Shown piece by piece: positions 30,005 to 42,159 of a stretch of DNA of 64,000 bases; within the stretch, counting starts at the first letter, position 1, and every line of letters begins with the position of its first letter. Location: positions 1,931,393 to 1,995,392 of the forward strand of contig WPIO01000044.1 in the NCBI GenBank assembly GCA_009760855.2, written 5' to 3'. The notes under the pieces are model-generated. The model was not told the origin of the DNA. It saw only the letters and a program-made list of their open reading frames with translations, and did not search any database. The DNA is from Cristatella mucedo. Lineage: Eukaryota; Bryozoa; Phylactolaemata; Cristatellidae. The translations under genes and the position numbers were made by a program.

Positions 30005-31650
30005 AGGTCATGTCACAGCTCCTTTCAGAAGCTGTAGTCGTACCACTTCTCAAGAAAGCAACACTAGGCCAAGAGCACTTGAGCAACTACCGCCCAGTTT
30101 CCCTTATACCATTCCTATCAATGACACTGAAACGAGTCGTGGCAGACCAGCTGACCTCATATATTGAAACTTCACAGCTTACTAGTAAGTTCCAGTCTGG
30201 CTTTAGGGCTAATCACTCCACAGAATCAGAATTACTTAGGGTGTACAACAACCTACTTAGGAGTGCAGACATGGGTGGAGTATCTCTGCTTGTTTTGCTC
30301 TCTCTTCCGACAGCTTTTGATACTATCGATCACCAAATTCTTCTTGAGCGCCTCTCATCTCGCCGGGGCATCACTGGCCCTGCTCTACAATGGTAAAGGT
30401 CCTATCTCAGTGGGAGACTCCAGAGTATTGACGTGAATGGACAAAGATCATCCGAGGTACCTCGGAAATATGGGCTCCCCTCAGGGCTCCTTGCTAGGTC
30501 CCTTTCTTTTCATGGTTTATACTCTCCCTCTTGCTGATGTGATTGCCAAGATCAGTCTAGGCTTTCACTTCTATGTGGAGGACACTCAGTTGTACCTTTG
30601 CTTTGAGCCCTACCAGCCTTTGAGCATCTCAAATTTTTTAAACTCCCTTGCAGCATCTATTGATAACATCCCCACATGGATGACAGCAAAATTTCTTAAA
30701 TTAACTGGTGATAAAACTAACTTATCAGTTATGGACAAACCAAGTGTGATTCAGAAATTGGAAAGGCTACCGCTCAAAATCGACTCTGCCAGCATATCTC
30801 TTGTTGCATCTGCACGAAATCTAAGTGTCATGTTCCAAAGTGACCTTTCGTTAGACATAGGCTCCGCAGTCAAGTCTGCCTGCTTTTAGCTACATAACAT
30901 TGCTAAAATTCGGGCTTGTTTAGATAAGGATACCACATCTAAGTTGGTCCATGCATTTGTGACATCCCGTCTTGACTTCTGTAACTCGCTGCTTGCTGGC
31001 CTACCGGCATGCGCAATCAGGCGATTGCAGCTGGTGCAAAACTCTGCAGCTAGGCTTGTCTGTCGTGAGCGTCGCAGTTGCCACATCACACCACTTCTCG
31101 CCGACCTGCACTAGCTACCAGTCAAGCAACGGATCGACTTCAAGATTTTGTTACTCACTTTTAGGTCCCTTCATTCTGAGGCGCCAGCCTACCTATCAGA
31201 TCTACTTCCCCACCAGGCTAAGCATCGTACCAACTGCTTTTCGGAATCTAACTGTTTACCTATATCTTGTACAAACCTCAAATCCATCGGAGACTGTGCC
31301 TTTAGTTCGTATGCTCCCAAAGCCTGGAACTCACTCCTGTCAATAAATACCCTGACTTGACCACATTTAAAAGGAACTTAAAAACACCTATTTATGACAG
31401 CATTTAGTGGGTTCCTGTGATTTGTCCTTTATGAGCTTATGTGTGCTGACACTGCTCATGCTGCCACCAACCACACTTGCATGCTAACCCTGTGCATGTC
31501 GCCCTTAACCACGTTATTCCTGTTGTTTGCCAAGCATGATGCCACTCACCATTCGATCGCGTATCCTTGCAGCAAATGTAAAGCGCCTAGATAGAGATTG
31601 AGTTATATGAGAACGCTAGATCAAGTGTATTATTATCAATATTATTGTTA
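30005..31650 (+). mobile_element. LINE-A copy, RT to 3' end
   Basis: The plus strand reads, in order, LSNYRPVSLIPFLSMTLKRV, SGFRANHSTESELLRVYNNL, LPTAFDTIDHQILLERLSSR, MGSPQGSLLGPFLFMVYTLP, the catalytic box as FHFYVEDTQLY (YADD changed to YVED), [20 protein letters not shown] and the C-terminus, then the hairpin tail and (ATT)n. At least two stops or frameshifts and the mutated catalytic box make it inactive. It is the best copy for seeing the RT motif order. Confidence 0.9.
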
Positions 31651-32769
31651 AAAAACTGCGTCGAAGTTTGATGTCATTGAGCTGCCAAATTGTTTTCGTG
31701 ATTCTTTACAAACGGAAATCGAACCTGCTGAAATCACATAACGGTGAGTCACATTTAACGTACTCGCTCTGGTCTGTTTTTCGCTAGCCCTCAACGCAGG
31801 TAAGGCACGTGCTATTCGAATGCGCAGCCAACCTTTTAACCTGCTTCGTTAGTGTAATAATAACTAATAACTAATAAATGTAATAATTAATGGAATATTA
31901 TTAACCCGCTGTTGCGGCGTCTGCAATTTATTCATTACACCGCAAACACAGCACTCGTAACAGTGCTAATCCTTACCAGCCCCTCTAAGCACGGCTAGCG
32001 AGTAGAAAAAGTCGCCTTGATACACGTAGGTACACCAATGGTAGTTGAGCACGGCAGAAAGACAGATAGCCCTAACATAAATTATTATTATTATTATTAT
32101 TACAAGTCAATGTCCTTAGCATACAGCAGTCTATTCGATAGCTACAGAGGGCTACTGGTGTCCAGCAACAACCAGAACGTGTAACTCTCTCGTTCAGCAA
32201 CCATACCACAACTTACTTACTAAAGCATGTGTTGGGATTTTCATGCCACCAAACCATAGACTATGACGTAACCGGTTCCTAATCATTTTAATTCAACAAC
32301 AATGAATGATAATATATAGGCAGTTACGATCTGTCTGATGTAGCATGACAGCACGTAAATATATTATGTACATGTGTGGTTGTTTGCTCGTTTTACTGCG
32401 TTTGTGCGTATACCTGACCGACGAGGGAGCTACTAATATGACTAGCACATTTGATTGTTCAAGTCCTAACCGGCTAAGAAGTCTCCTGCTGTTCGGGCTG
32501 AGGTTCGGGCAGGTTCCTTCCCTGGCTGTTAAAGAGATTAGACTCACTGGCTGCGTCTAATCTTCAGGCTTGTAGGGTCATGCAAATTCATATGTACTCA
32601 AGACCCACCCTAATAGTGACGGCTGAAATAATGAATAATGAAGCGAAATAATGAATAATGAATAATGATAAATAAATAATGAAGCGCCGGCCGAACGTTT
32701 AAAGCCCGTCGAGCGTCGGTTCATCTAGCATCACTCCTGCGACGTCCGCCCTGAACGTGCTCGCACCGG
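31651..32769. other. Intergenic, short simple repeats only
   Basis: ATT runs near 32085, overlapping TAACTAATAA units near 31860, and an AATAATGAATAATG-type repeat at about 32628-32680. No gene is seen. Confidence 0.5.
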
Positions 32770-32885
32770 TAACCAAGGTCGTGGCCGAGGTCGTGGCCTT
32801 GAGCCCCGTAGCACATGTGAAGCGCCTGAATAGATAATTAAGTTTTCTTAGGCTGCTATGCAAATGAATTATATTTGTAATCTAA
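32770..32885 (+). mobile_element. SINE-2 copy, head damaged
   Basis: ACCAAGGTCGTGGCCGAGGT, box TTGAGCCCCG, hairpin GAAGCGCCTGAATAGATAAT...TTAGGCTGCTATGCAAATG. Confidence 0.8.
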
Positions 32886-32954
32886 GACTACTATTCTTAA
32901 ACGACTTGTAATTTGATGGTCAAATTTCCTTCAATGACAAATCGGCCTACTCTC

Positions 32955-33371
32955 AGCCGAGGTGCCGCACCAAAGTAATGGCCTGCTTGGACGAGAGAAT
33001 GAATACTGAACTAATTCACTGGTTCGTGGCATCGTATCTAGATTACCGAAATTCTGCTTGTTCAGGACCTCCAGCCAGTGCACTCAATCGTCAGCAGCTG
33101 CTGCAAAACTCAGCAGCTCGTGAGATCTGTCGTATAAAGCATACAGTAGCTGCTACGCAATATCCCTTCTGTCTGAGCCTTGTAATAGCGTCAAATCGAT
33201 TTCAAAAGGCTTTGCCTGGGTTACATGTCGCTTCACTCGCTTGCATCAGCCTGTGACTTCCGGCTTGAGCCCTTACTTGCAACGACAGTGCGTCGTTTAA
33301 GCCTCAACTAACGACGTATCTATTCCTATTAGCTTTCCTTTCACCCTAGTGAACTTGTCCCATTCTGCTCC
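32955..33371 (+). mobile_element. LINE-D fragment (another L2/CR1-like family)
   Basis: The plus strand gives HWFVASYLDYRNSACSGPPA, LNRQQLLQNSAAREICR and following residues. This is the usual post-RT segment of L2-like LINEs ([12 protein letters not shown]...LQxVQNAAAR) with a sequence unlike LINE-A or LINE-B here. Confidence 0.6.
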
Positions 33372-35200
33372 CGTGTGTTTCGGATGATAACCCCTGTAAC
33401 TCTACAAAGCTAAAAAGACTATTTGGGTGTTACGCTGGAGAGTTTTGTATAGCGCTATCACAGCCTAAGCGGCTCTCGGTACGCATTCGGTAGCCAACAG
33501 ACTTCGTCTCACGCATATTAGAGAATGTGGAAAGCATAGCTGAGTCAGGAGAGCAGTTGAGGTGGTGAGTCGCATGGAAGTAGCGGCTCAGGACTGCTGA
33601 AAAGGATGAGCCATAGTCGGCAGCAGGAGAGTAGTTGTCGTTGCGTAAGAACTGTGGAAGCGAGTTCCACAGTCTAGGACCTGCAGATCTTAAGCTTCTG
33701 TCGCCAACGGTCTTTAAGCGGAGGAATGGAACAGTTAAATTATTGTCCACACAGGACTTGAGGGCACGAAGAAGCTGAAACTGGTGGAGCAGTTTAACTA
33801 GGTACAAAGGAGCTAAGCCGTGGCGGGCCTTGTGTGTCAGCGTAAGTAGTTGGCTCTGTATCCGTTGCTCAACCGGCATCATCCTAGCTCTTTCAGCAAA
33901 GGAGACACGTGCTCAAACCGCTGGGACTTGAAGACTAGCTTTGCAGCCATATTCATAGTCCGCTATAGGGGCATAATAGCTTTCTTTGGCAGCCCAGCAA
34001 GCAACTGTGAGAGACCGCTCCTTATCTTGGATCGGGATCGGACGTGATGGCTAGCTGTAGAAGGAGTCTTCTGAATGAAACTTTAAAATTGAGGCAGCTG
34101 TTGAAAACGAGACCTAAATTTCGAGTAGGTTGTGATGGTCGCACAACAGCATCACCAATTAAAAGAACAAAGCCTTTTAATCCAGCCACACACTTGGGGG
34201 TGTTCTATGAGCAGCAGTTCTGTTTTATCGTCTTTTAGTTTCAAGAAGTTTTCCGACATCCATGATCGAATTTCGGCAAGGCAAGCATTCAGTTTCTCAG
34301 TTGCTGCAGCAGATTTTGACGGTTTGGATGACAAATACAGTTGAATAACGTCAGCATAAAAGTGATACCCTTTTCCATGGGCCTTAATCACTTTTCCCAG
34401 AGGTTGAGTATAAATGGAAAACAGCAAGTGACCAGTACGGACCCTTGAGGGACTCCACAGGTGACCCGTCTCGTGTGTGAGACCTGACTCCCCACACGAC
34501 ATGAATTAAACACGATTAGACAAGTTCGATTTAAACCACGCCAGTGCTTCGTCTGCCAGACCGATCGTCATTCTCAATCGCTCAAGCAGAACATCGTGAT
34601 CAACGGTGTCGAAGGCAGCTGACAGATATAGCAGAGCTAGGGCAGTGACATTCCCGTCATCGTTGTCGCGTAGAATGTCAATATTAGCACGGAGAAGAGC
34701 ATTTTCAGTGGAATGCTGCCTCTTGAACCCTGATTAAAATGTTTCTGAAATTTCATTCTTTTCAATATGTTTCAACACCTGGTTAGCATTAATGTATTCA
34801 AGAATATTTAACAAGAAAGGAAGAAGGGAAACTGGCTGATTTTTTGCAAGGACCTCTGTATCTAATCCAGGCTTTTTTAAGTATGAGTCTAACAATAGCT
34901 AATTTGAAGGACTTGGGGACGACCTCTTTTCCCAAAGAAGCAATTAAAATCTTGATTATGGCAGGGCTAAATTGGTCTGCTAGTGAAGACCACAGAGATG
35001 ATGGTATAGGGTCTTCAGGAGACGAACTCTTTTTGCTAGACCTTATTAAGGTAGCCACATTGCATGCAGAAACCTCGGAAACCTTTTAAGGAAGGTCACA
35101 GGTTGTGATTCCAAAATTGCTTTAGTCGGAGGTGGCTTTATGGAGGCACGAATGTGCACAATTTATTCAGTAAAGAAGGGTGAAAACCTTTCGGCTGAGC
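33372..35200 (-). mobile_element. LINE-B copy, most of the RT ORF
   Basis: Read on the minus strand: LIRSSKKSSSPEDPIPSSLW, the entry region VVPKSFKLAIVRLILKKA, LSAAFDTVDHDVLLERLRMT, LADEALAWFKSNLSN, the catalytic box as [13 protein letters not shown] (YADD altered to YADV), [20 protein letters not shown], then the long C-terminal frame 33430-33882 ([20 protein letters not shown]). Several frameshifts are present. It is the longest LINE-B here. Confidence 0.9.
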
Positions 35201-35427
35201 CCTTAATATCGGGAGGGGGAGGAGTCGGACTTCACAGCATTGGCCAGTAAATGGATTACTGTCTTATAAATATACCTGTTAGTAGCCAGAGGTCCCACTA
35301 ACCGGAGGCTAGGGGTGTCTCCATGTTGACTTTGGCAGGCAGGCCGGAGCGCGACGCTCGCTTGCTTTTGACTGCTCGATACTATTCGTCTTTACGCTTT
35401 GGTTATTGATTCTCAAGCAGCGAGATG

Positions 35428-35490
35428 GCTGCAAAGCGCCTGCATAGAGATTAATTCTCGCTGGGCGCCATATAAACTACCTATTGTTAT
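35428..35490 (+). mobile_element. SINE-2 3' fragment
   Basis: GCAAAGCGCCTGCATAGAGA, then TTAATTCTCGCTGGGCGCCATATAAAC. Only the hairpin part remains. Confidence 0.65.
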
Positions 35491-36469
35491 TCTTATTACG
35501 TTTGGTCGTAATATAAATGTGGCAAGCACTTGGTCTTGCCGGGTAGGCGTCGTGGAAACCGAACAAGGCGGCATACTGGGTTACGTACTGAGCTACGGCG
35601 AGCCAGAGTAAAGGTTGGCGTCCTTCACAGCATCCACGCGATTAGTCGCGAACAATTAAACTTTGAGGCCTCCTGGTTAGTAAGGTGGTTATTTCATTGG
35701 CGTAGCCCACTAGGGCTTCAGCAGAGTGAATGAAAGCCCTCTCTAGCCATAGGTCATCACATCCATTCTTGTTAACAGTCAGTTGAAAGTAACGATTACC
35801 TGACTCCTCCAATGTTTTGTTCTTTTACTATTACTAATCGATGTAGCAAAAACCTGTCAGACCATGATTTTTGTCCTCACTTGAAGGAACTATATCCTTT
35901 CTGTTCTTAAAGGAGTAGTATAGGCCAATCGAATTGGGTCAGCGGGCCTTGACCGTGCCCTTTGAAGGCGTGATAGATGCCGAAGAGATCCGTGCCCTTT
36001 AAACCTTTCTGCCACAACTTGAGCTCAAACCCGCATGATTTAAATCCCGAACCCAGGATTGTATTGGGCAGAGGTCAAAGGGTAGGCGGACAGCAGCTTA
36101 GGTGGCTGTTTGAGTTTCATGCAGTAGTGTACCCAACGAAGTCTTACGGAGCATACTGTTGCTAAGATGTTGAGTCCTTATTTGTATGAGGCCATAGCAG
36201 AACTAATAGTAGCTATATGCGACTTATTATTATTAGAACTGCATAGAGCTCATAGCCATTCTTGAAGCACTAATGCAATGAGTCCCAATCGGCGGCATGG
36301 CCCACAAAAGATTCGGCAGTAAGGTCATTGAAGGTCATTATGTTTGGCTTACTACAGCAATAGATTAACTATTAGGTGCATGTGACTCGCAAAATGGTGA
36401 CTCGCGAACGAATAATCTTTAATCGCTGCCTCATAAGAAGCTTTTTTTAGTGCCACCTAGAACAGGAGA
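35491..36469. other. Intergenic, no feature recognised
   Basis: Short frames only. Confidence 0.4.
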
Positions 36470-37440
36470 AACGTGACACCTTTAGTCCAGTCTTCCCTTT
36501 GCCATTCTTATCCAAAACTCGCGTACGAATATTGGCACAGCAGATACACTATTACATAAGTTCATCTGAATTTGCTAGCAAGATTCAACCGTTCTGCCGA
36601 AAGCAAGTTTCAATCGGCATTTAGGGCTAACCGTTCTGCCAAAACTGCTCTGCTTCGGGTTTACCCTAACCGGCCGAACCATGCTGATCAGAGTAGGTCT
36701 TTGCTGCTAGTTCTGCAAAGTCTTTAAGCAGCATTTGACATAATTGACCACGAGATCCATCTCTAGAGCTTCTCGACACGCCTTTACATCGTCGGAACAT
36801 GGCTAAACTAGGTTCGTTTCAATCTGTGACAGCTGTCAGCGTGTAGACCAAAATTACCGTGGGTAATTCTGGGAGCCCTTGAAGTAAGTATTACCTCAGG
36901 GTTCAGTCTTTCGCCCATTCTTTTCACTATCTAGATCCTAGGCTCTCTCACTGGCTGATATCACCGCCAGACGATATCTTGGCTTACTTGTAAACGCCTG
37001 TGGCATCCAGCTCCACCTATCATTTCCCCCTTCTAGGCATTGCTCAAAGTCCGACTCACTTACATCTCTTGTAGCTTCTATTGACGACATTCGCACTTGA
37101 ATGGCCACTTAGACGATATGATCAACCTAATAGTTTTGGACAAGACTGGTGACACCCTCAAATTCCGAGAGCTCACACTCAAGATTAGCTCATCTATCAA
37201 GGTTTCAACATCATCGAGGTTTCAAAGCAAACGAATCCGACCTTTCGATTTACCAGTTTGTTCTTGCCCCCAGTTTCAAATTGTCACACCATTATCCTTT
37301 CTAAATTTTATATTGAAATCTTTTAGTGATCGGGCCTTCAGTTTGTGTGCTCTAAAAGCATCAAGCTCGCTTCTGGCTTGTGGCTCCACCTGCATTGACT
37401 CACTGAAGTCTCACATTAGGACGCATGTGTTCCGATGAGC
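36470..37440 (+). mobile_element. Heavily decayed LINE-A-like copy
   Basis: The plus strand preserves AATCGGCATTTAGGGCTAAC (QSAFRANR), TTGACATAATTGACCACGAG (DIIDHEI), CTCAGGGTTCAGTC (PQGSV) and the C-terminal FSDRAFSLCALKASSSLLAC. It has many stops. It is more diverged than the other LINE-A pieces, so it is older or a sister family. Confidence 0.65.
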
Positions 37441-37689
37441 TTTTCCTGCGCCCCAATAAACATGAGCGTTTGCAAATGTGTGTTGTGGCACCTGTTTGGT
37501 TTGTGGGAGTATCGGGCAGGATTCAGTACACGTTAATAACCTGGGGTCCTACTAACCAGTGGTCAAGAAAAATTACGATTTTAGATTACTTTGATTTAAG
37601 CAATCTTGGGCTTTCGTGAGTACCGGTTGGTTATGTTAACCTAAAAGAGGCTGGGATAATTACTCAATCAAATAATGTAGTAGCTTAGG

Positions 37690-38190
37690 AAGAGGTTAGA
37701 GTAGTTCTTACACTGACCCACAAGGCCCGCCATGGCTTGGCTCCTTCGTACCTAACTCAGCTGCCACACCAGTTTCAGCCTCCTCGCAACCTCAGGTCCT
37801 GTATGGAAAATAAAGTAGCTTTTCCATTCCTCCGCTCTTAAGATCGTTGGCGACAGAAACTTTAGCTCTGCAGGTTCTAAACTGTGGAACTCGCTTCCAC
37901 GTTGTTACGCAACAACTACTACTCTCCTGCTGCCGACTATGGCTCATCCTTTCCAACGGTCCTGAGATGCTACTTCCATGCTCCTCACTACTTCAACTGC
38001 TCTCCTGACTCTGCTATGCTTCCCACTTTCTCTTTGTTGCGTGAGACAAAGTCCGTTGGCTACCGAATGCGTACCGAAAGCCGCTTAGGCTGTGAGTGCT
38101 CAATAAAAAACTCTACTTCTTATTACCCACATAGTCTTTGTGGCTTTGCGGAGTTACAGACGGAGATGCATTACATAAGGTGTTTGCTCG
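37690..38190 (+). mobile_element. LINE-B 3' fragment
   Basis: Begins ACACTGACCCACAAGGCCCG, carries frame 37884-38195 ([20 protein letters not shown], then [18 protein letters not shown]) and ends at GCGGAGTTACAGACGGAGAT. Confidence 0.87.
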
Positions 38191-39309
38191 AGTAGGCAAT
38201 GCTAAAGCTTGTCGGAAGACTGTTAACACCTAGGATAAAAGAAGGTGATGAGTTTGACAACTCTATTATAAGAAAAGTTAAAGGACACTTGTAGATTGTG
38301 AAGCAAATATAGCTTGCTTTTATATATCAACTACAATTCAGTGTTGTTTTAGATCTTGGCGAAGCCATATCTGTCGACTCATGTAGTCGTGCATCGACGG
38401 TGAAATGTAACCAATCTCACATGTATGTAGGACATCGGCTGCTTCTGCGATCGAAAGATTAGACCGACTGGAAAATAGTAACACGGTGTTCTGACCAAAC
38501 TCGGAACTTAACAAAAATATTGTTGCTATACAAACTTCATTCAAGGAACCGCAGCCGATAAATTCAGCTAGTTTATGAAACACAAAAGAGATGTATTTTG
38601 AAATATACCAAGGAAATTTTGGAAATTAGTTGCAATATTTACCCTGTGAATTGCTATCAAAGCGTGTCAATAGTTGTCGGAGTTTTGTGCATGACTTTTT
38701 CTAACTTTTAAAAATTCAACAGATTTGATTAAATCGCTCGCCAATAACTGCCACCAGAGAGCTTTCTCTAACTACGAGGCATTCGTGGAAGTATGCAGGG
38801 TGCAACAGCTGACACGCATGACGTATTTTCGCCTTAAAATAAAATTAAGGTCGAGGAACGTCGTATTAGAAGAAGACTGCGTCACGTTATTAAAGCGGAG
38901 AAATGTTTCGGACTTCAAGGTCTGGCTTTGAGAAGATACGAATGGATACTTTGGCTGAGAAGTAAAACGTTCCCTGTCGAGTTTTGGTGAACAGGATCAG
39001 CACTAACATGCCTCCATAATTCTCCTTGCACAGTTTTTCGTACGCTTCGTATATCAAATGCACTTACGGGGTACCTTTCTCCAGAGCGATTATATTCTTG
39101 AGCAACTTTTTCTTGAACGGAACGTGTTTGAAAATATCCATTCAGAAGTTATACAAAGCGTGCGGGATGCATCCAAACGCAAACAGAAAGTCGTCACCCG
39201 TCAGACAGTTTTGACGGAGAGAGATCATAACATTTGGATTTTCGCAGATTAATGTGAACACCGGTTGATTTTGAAACTGTGTGTCTTAGTTGGCAATCCG
39301 AAGTACTGG
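38191..39309 (-). other. Unidentified coding-like stretch, 3' side of the LTR insertion
   Basis: Minus-strand frames are longer than expected by chance and look protein-like: 38338-38583 (FHKLAEFIGCGSLNEVCIAT...) and, at 39.0-39.26 kb, DDFLFAFGCIPHALYNF, a stop, MDIFKHVPFKKKLLKNIIAL. Stops separate them. Competing frames exist on the plus strand (38725-38931, 39058-39252). I do not recognise the family. It may be a decayed gene cut by the LTR, or chance. Confidence 0.3.
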
Positions 39310-40638
39310 TGTAGCGCCCGGCTGGCTTTGGCTGAATTTTAGCGCGAACAAGAGCTGTTCGGCGGCGGGCTAGAGCCCCTTTGTCCTGGAGCAGTGAGCC
39401 AGAGAGGAGCGTCAGTGCGGTTAGAGAGGAAGCGCTTAGGAGCAGGCCAGGAAGCTCGGAGACGAGCAGCGGCGATTCGGCCTTTAGAATTGGTCCGATA
39501 CTCGCGGAAGCTGCTGATAGATGTTGGCTGGCCTGTCAACCCCCGCCTTCCCTCTTTCCAAGAAAGAATCTTCTGGAACCCATTCGCCATTCAAGCTGGA
39601 CGGAGGTACCCTCCCAGTGGCCTGGGGACGGTAGTAATTCCTTTCTGTAATGGGCCAAGGTGTCCGGGCCCAATACCACTAAGCTCTTTCCCATTGTTCC
39701 AGCTAGGTATTTAAGAGTCGAGCGACGCTCGCTCTTGGCCTGGTGTCTTTTTGTCTGTGGTCTTCTGTCTTTGGTCCGGCTCCGCCGTCGGACTCGTTTT
39801 CTCTGGAAGCGAGGGAGGAGGGCGGGCTGTTCGCCAGCGATTGACGGAACAGGACGAGACAGCTCTAGGAGGATTCGGTGGAACCCCACCGAACACGGTC
39901 GTATCGCGCCCGAGCTGGCATTTTGTTTGTTCTTTCGTGTTTTGTGTTTCTTTTGTGTCGTGTGTGTGCGCGCTAGCACGTGCTCTCGGCATAGGGATTT
40001 GCCGGCGCGAGCTAGGCGTAGTTGGCGTGTGTGGAGCTCTAGTTCACCGGGTAGGGTTTAGGCTCCGGGTCGCGCTTTAGTGTGGAGAATTATTTCCTCC
40101 GCAGGAGTGCTTGAGTTGGCGTGTGTGGAGTATTCCGGCCGCACTGGTGGAAACCGAGTTCTAGTTCACCGGGTAGGGTTTAGACTCCGGTTCGCACCTC
40201 AGTGTGGAGAAGTACTCCCTCCGCTCGAGTGTTTAAGTTGGCGTGTTTGGGGTATTCCCTCGGCACAGGTGGGAACGGATTCCTAGTTCACCGGTTAGGG
40301 TTTAGGGTCCGGGTCGCGCTTAGTGTAGAGGAGTATTCCCTCCGCAAGAGTGTTGAACGTGCGAGGAGTGTGGAGATAAAGCTGAACTAGACGCGCAGCG
40401 ACTTTGTGCGCTTGCGAATAAAGTTCAGTAAAATCCCCAATTTATGTGTCTTGCTTCCAATTCACGCCGCGGACTCACGACCCCTTTTAGTAACGGTAAG
40501 CAGGTCAGCGCCAGAAACGCTCGTTTCGTGGCGGCCAGCTTATTGCGCGTAGGCGCGCACCGAACGGCATTAGGCGATAGGCTACGCCGCTAGGTAAGCG
40601 GCAGGTCAAGCTTACCCCGCCGAGCCTTCGGCGTTACA
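39310..40638 (+). mobile_element. Solo LTR with 4-bp target duplication
   Basis: Begins TGTAGCGCC and ends GGCGTTACA, an imperfect terminal inverted pair with TG...CA ends. CTGG lies on both sides (39306-39309 and 40639-40642). Inside, TATTTAA at 39708 could be the TATA box, and AATAAA at 40417 the polyadenylation signal, giving the plus orientation. There is no primer site or internal gag/pol sequence, so it is a recombined solo LTR. It is GC-rich compared with its surroundings. The 4-bp duplication fits Ty3/gypsy or Bel/Pao groups, and I cannot choose between them. Confidence 0.8.
40018..40385 (+). repeat. Three tandem 122-bp units inside the LTR
   Basis: CTAGTTCACCGG recurs at 40039, 40161 and 40283, exactly 122 bp apart, with the rest of the unit (TAGGGTTTAG, AGTGTGGAGAA, TCCCTCCGC) conserved. 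Confidence 0.92.
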
Positions 40639-40642
40639 CTGG

Positions 40643-40870
40643 CACATTGCTTTCGCTCTTATTTGCATCATTTTCGAATCTGTATCGCTGAATTGCTTGC
40701 AATCGAACAGCTTTCCCACAAGATTTACTGCGACTTTGTGACTCAAATCCGCGTGGAGGTGCTCAAGAAAAAAAGGCATTTGCCCGCACGCCATCAGGTT
40801 TATGACATGCTTTTGCAAGATGTTGGTTGCTCTATCTGGAGACATGCATTTAAGATTCCAGCTTGCAATT
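40643..40870 (-). other. Unidentified coding-like stretch, 5' side of the LTR insertion
   Basis: The minus strand reads ATNILQKHVINLMACGQMPF, then FLEHLHADLSHKVAVNLVGK without a stop up to the LTR junction. A plus-strand frame of similar length (40663-40875) overlaps. No family is recognised. Confidence 0.3.
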
Positions 40871-40894
40871 TTTGAAATTCATTCTGTTTGCACA

Positions 40895-41170
40895 TAAGCT
40901 AATGTATCTCCGTCTGCAACTCCACGACGCCACAAAGACTAGGTAGGTGTTATGCAGGAGAATTGTGTATAGCAAACTCACAGCCTAAGCGGCTTTCGGT
41001 ACGCATTCGGTAGTCAACAGACTTCATCTCACACAACAAAGAGAAAGTGGAAAGCATAGCAGTGTCAAAAGATCAGTTGAGGTAGTGAGTTGCATGGAAG
41101 TAGTAGCTCAGGGCCGTGATGAACGTGGAAGCGAGTTCAACAGTGTAGGATACTCGTACTCGTCAATCAT
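40895..41170 (-). mobile_element. LINE-B 3' end fragment
   Basis: The plus strand starts AATGTATCTCCGTCTGCAAC and carries the reversed C-terminus (GGCTTTCGGTACGCATTCGG). It has an internal deletion near 41120. Confidence 0.82.
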
Positions 41171-41282
41171 CAACTTATTACCCATATCAGGTGATGGCAG
41201 AGTGAATGCTGGATGAAGCTCCTCCGAGAACTTCTCCAATGCATTGTGTCGAAAGCCGTATATCTAAATCCGCTGGGGTAGA

Positions 41283-41690
41283 CTGCCCTAGCCGACCAAG
41301 CTCCGGCCGAGCGCTCAAGCCCCCTTGGCTAATTTGAAGCGCCTGTAGCTTTTCAATGGCTTTGGCGGCGGCAGATCTTGTGGAGTCTCACGGAGTCACC
41401 AGCGTGGACATGAGCGGTAAAGGAGACTCTCTTTTTAGTTCCCTCAACGCTTACGTATACAAGAGCTCGATGAATCATAGCGGCTACGTCAGAAATGTTA
41501 ACTTACACTAATGGCCCGATGCTGCGTTTTGTCAATGCCTTAACCGTAAGCTGCCAGGGAGGCATGCATCAGTGAGCTGGTGCTGCCATAATTACAATAG
41601 CAGCAGCAGGCACACACAAGCCGCCTAAATAGAGATTAATTTCTCTTAGGACGTTACACAAGTGAGTTATATTTATTTATATTTAACAAT
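41283..41690 (+). mobile_element. SINE-2 remnants (one truncated copy, one 3' fragment)
   Basis: 41283-41355 shows a worn head and the start of the tail (CTCAAGCCCCCTTGGCTAAT, GAAGCGCCTGTAGC). 41622-41690 shows GCCGCCTAAATAGAGATTAA and a TATTTATTTATAT tail. They could be one copy split by about 270 bp of unrelated sequence, or two separate fragments. Confidence 0.6.
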
Positions 41691-42159
41691 GCCCACAGAC
41701 GATCCTGCTTCTGCTTCGTCGTGCTGTCCTTGAATTAGCCTGTCGCCTGCGGCTTACTCTTACTCTTACTGATGTTGGTCGACGTTTTCTGCATTTCCCA
41801 ATTGGCACTCAGTGTCTTCTGTCGTTTAGACTTGTGTATGCTGCCTGGATCGAAGGTAACCACACGGACTCCAGACCGTTTCTTGCATAAGTTTCAATGA
41901 GCATTGAGCCGTGCGACTGCTGCAATCCAAACCTGACAGGCAGCTTCCGTATGCACCGAACTCAGCTTTCTCAACGTCGCCGAAGGGTTCCCAGATAGGG
42001 TACTTCTCTGCTGGCATCGAGAGTGAGTAGAAAGCTAACAAATCCAATTATATCATCCGGCCAACTGAACGGTTAGGCAGAACTGGGTCACAGGAGGGCA
42101 ACGTGAGGCACGTGACTCGGAAGACCCTAAAGGGAACGGTATAGACAAAGGCCACTGGC
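41691..42159. other. No feature recognised
   Basis: Intergenic sequence with one 73-codon frame of no known type. Confidence 0.4.

Noticed and set aside
40040..40310. TAGGGTTTAGGG, a telomere-like motif
   Set aside because: It occurs once per 122-bp LTR unit and reads as a double motif only in the third unit. It is part of the LTR repeat, not an array.
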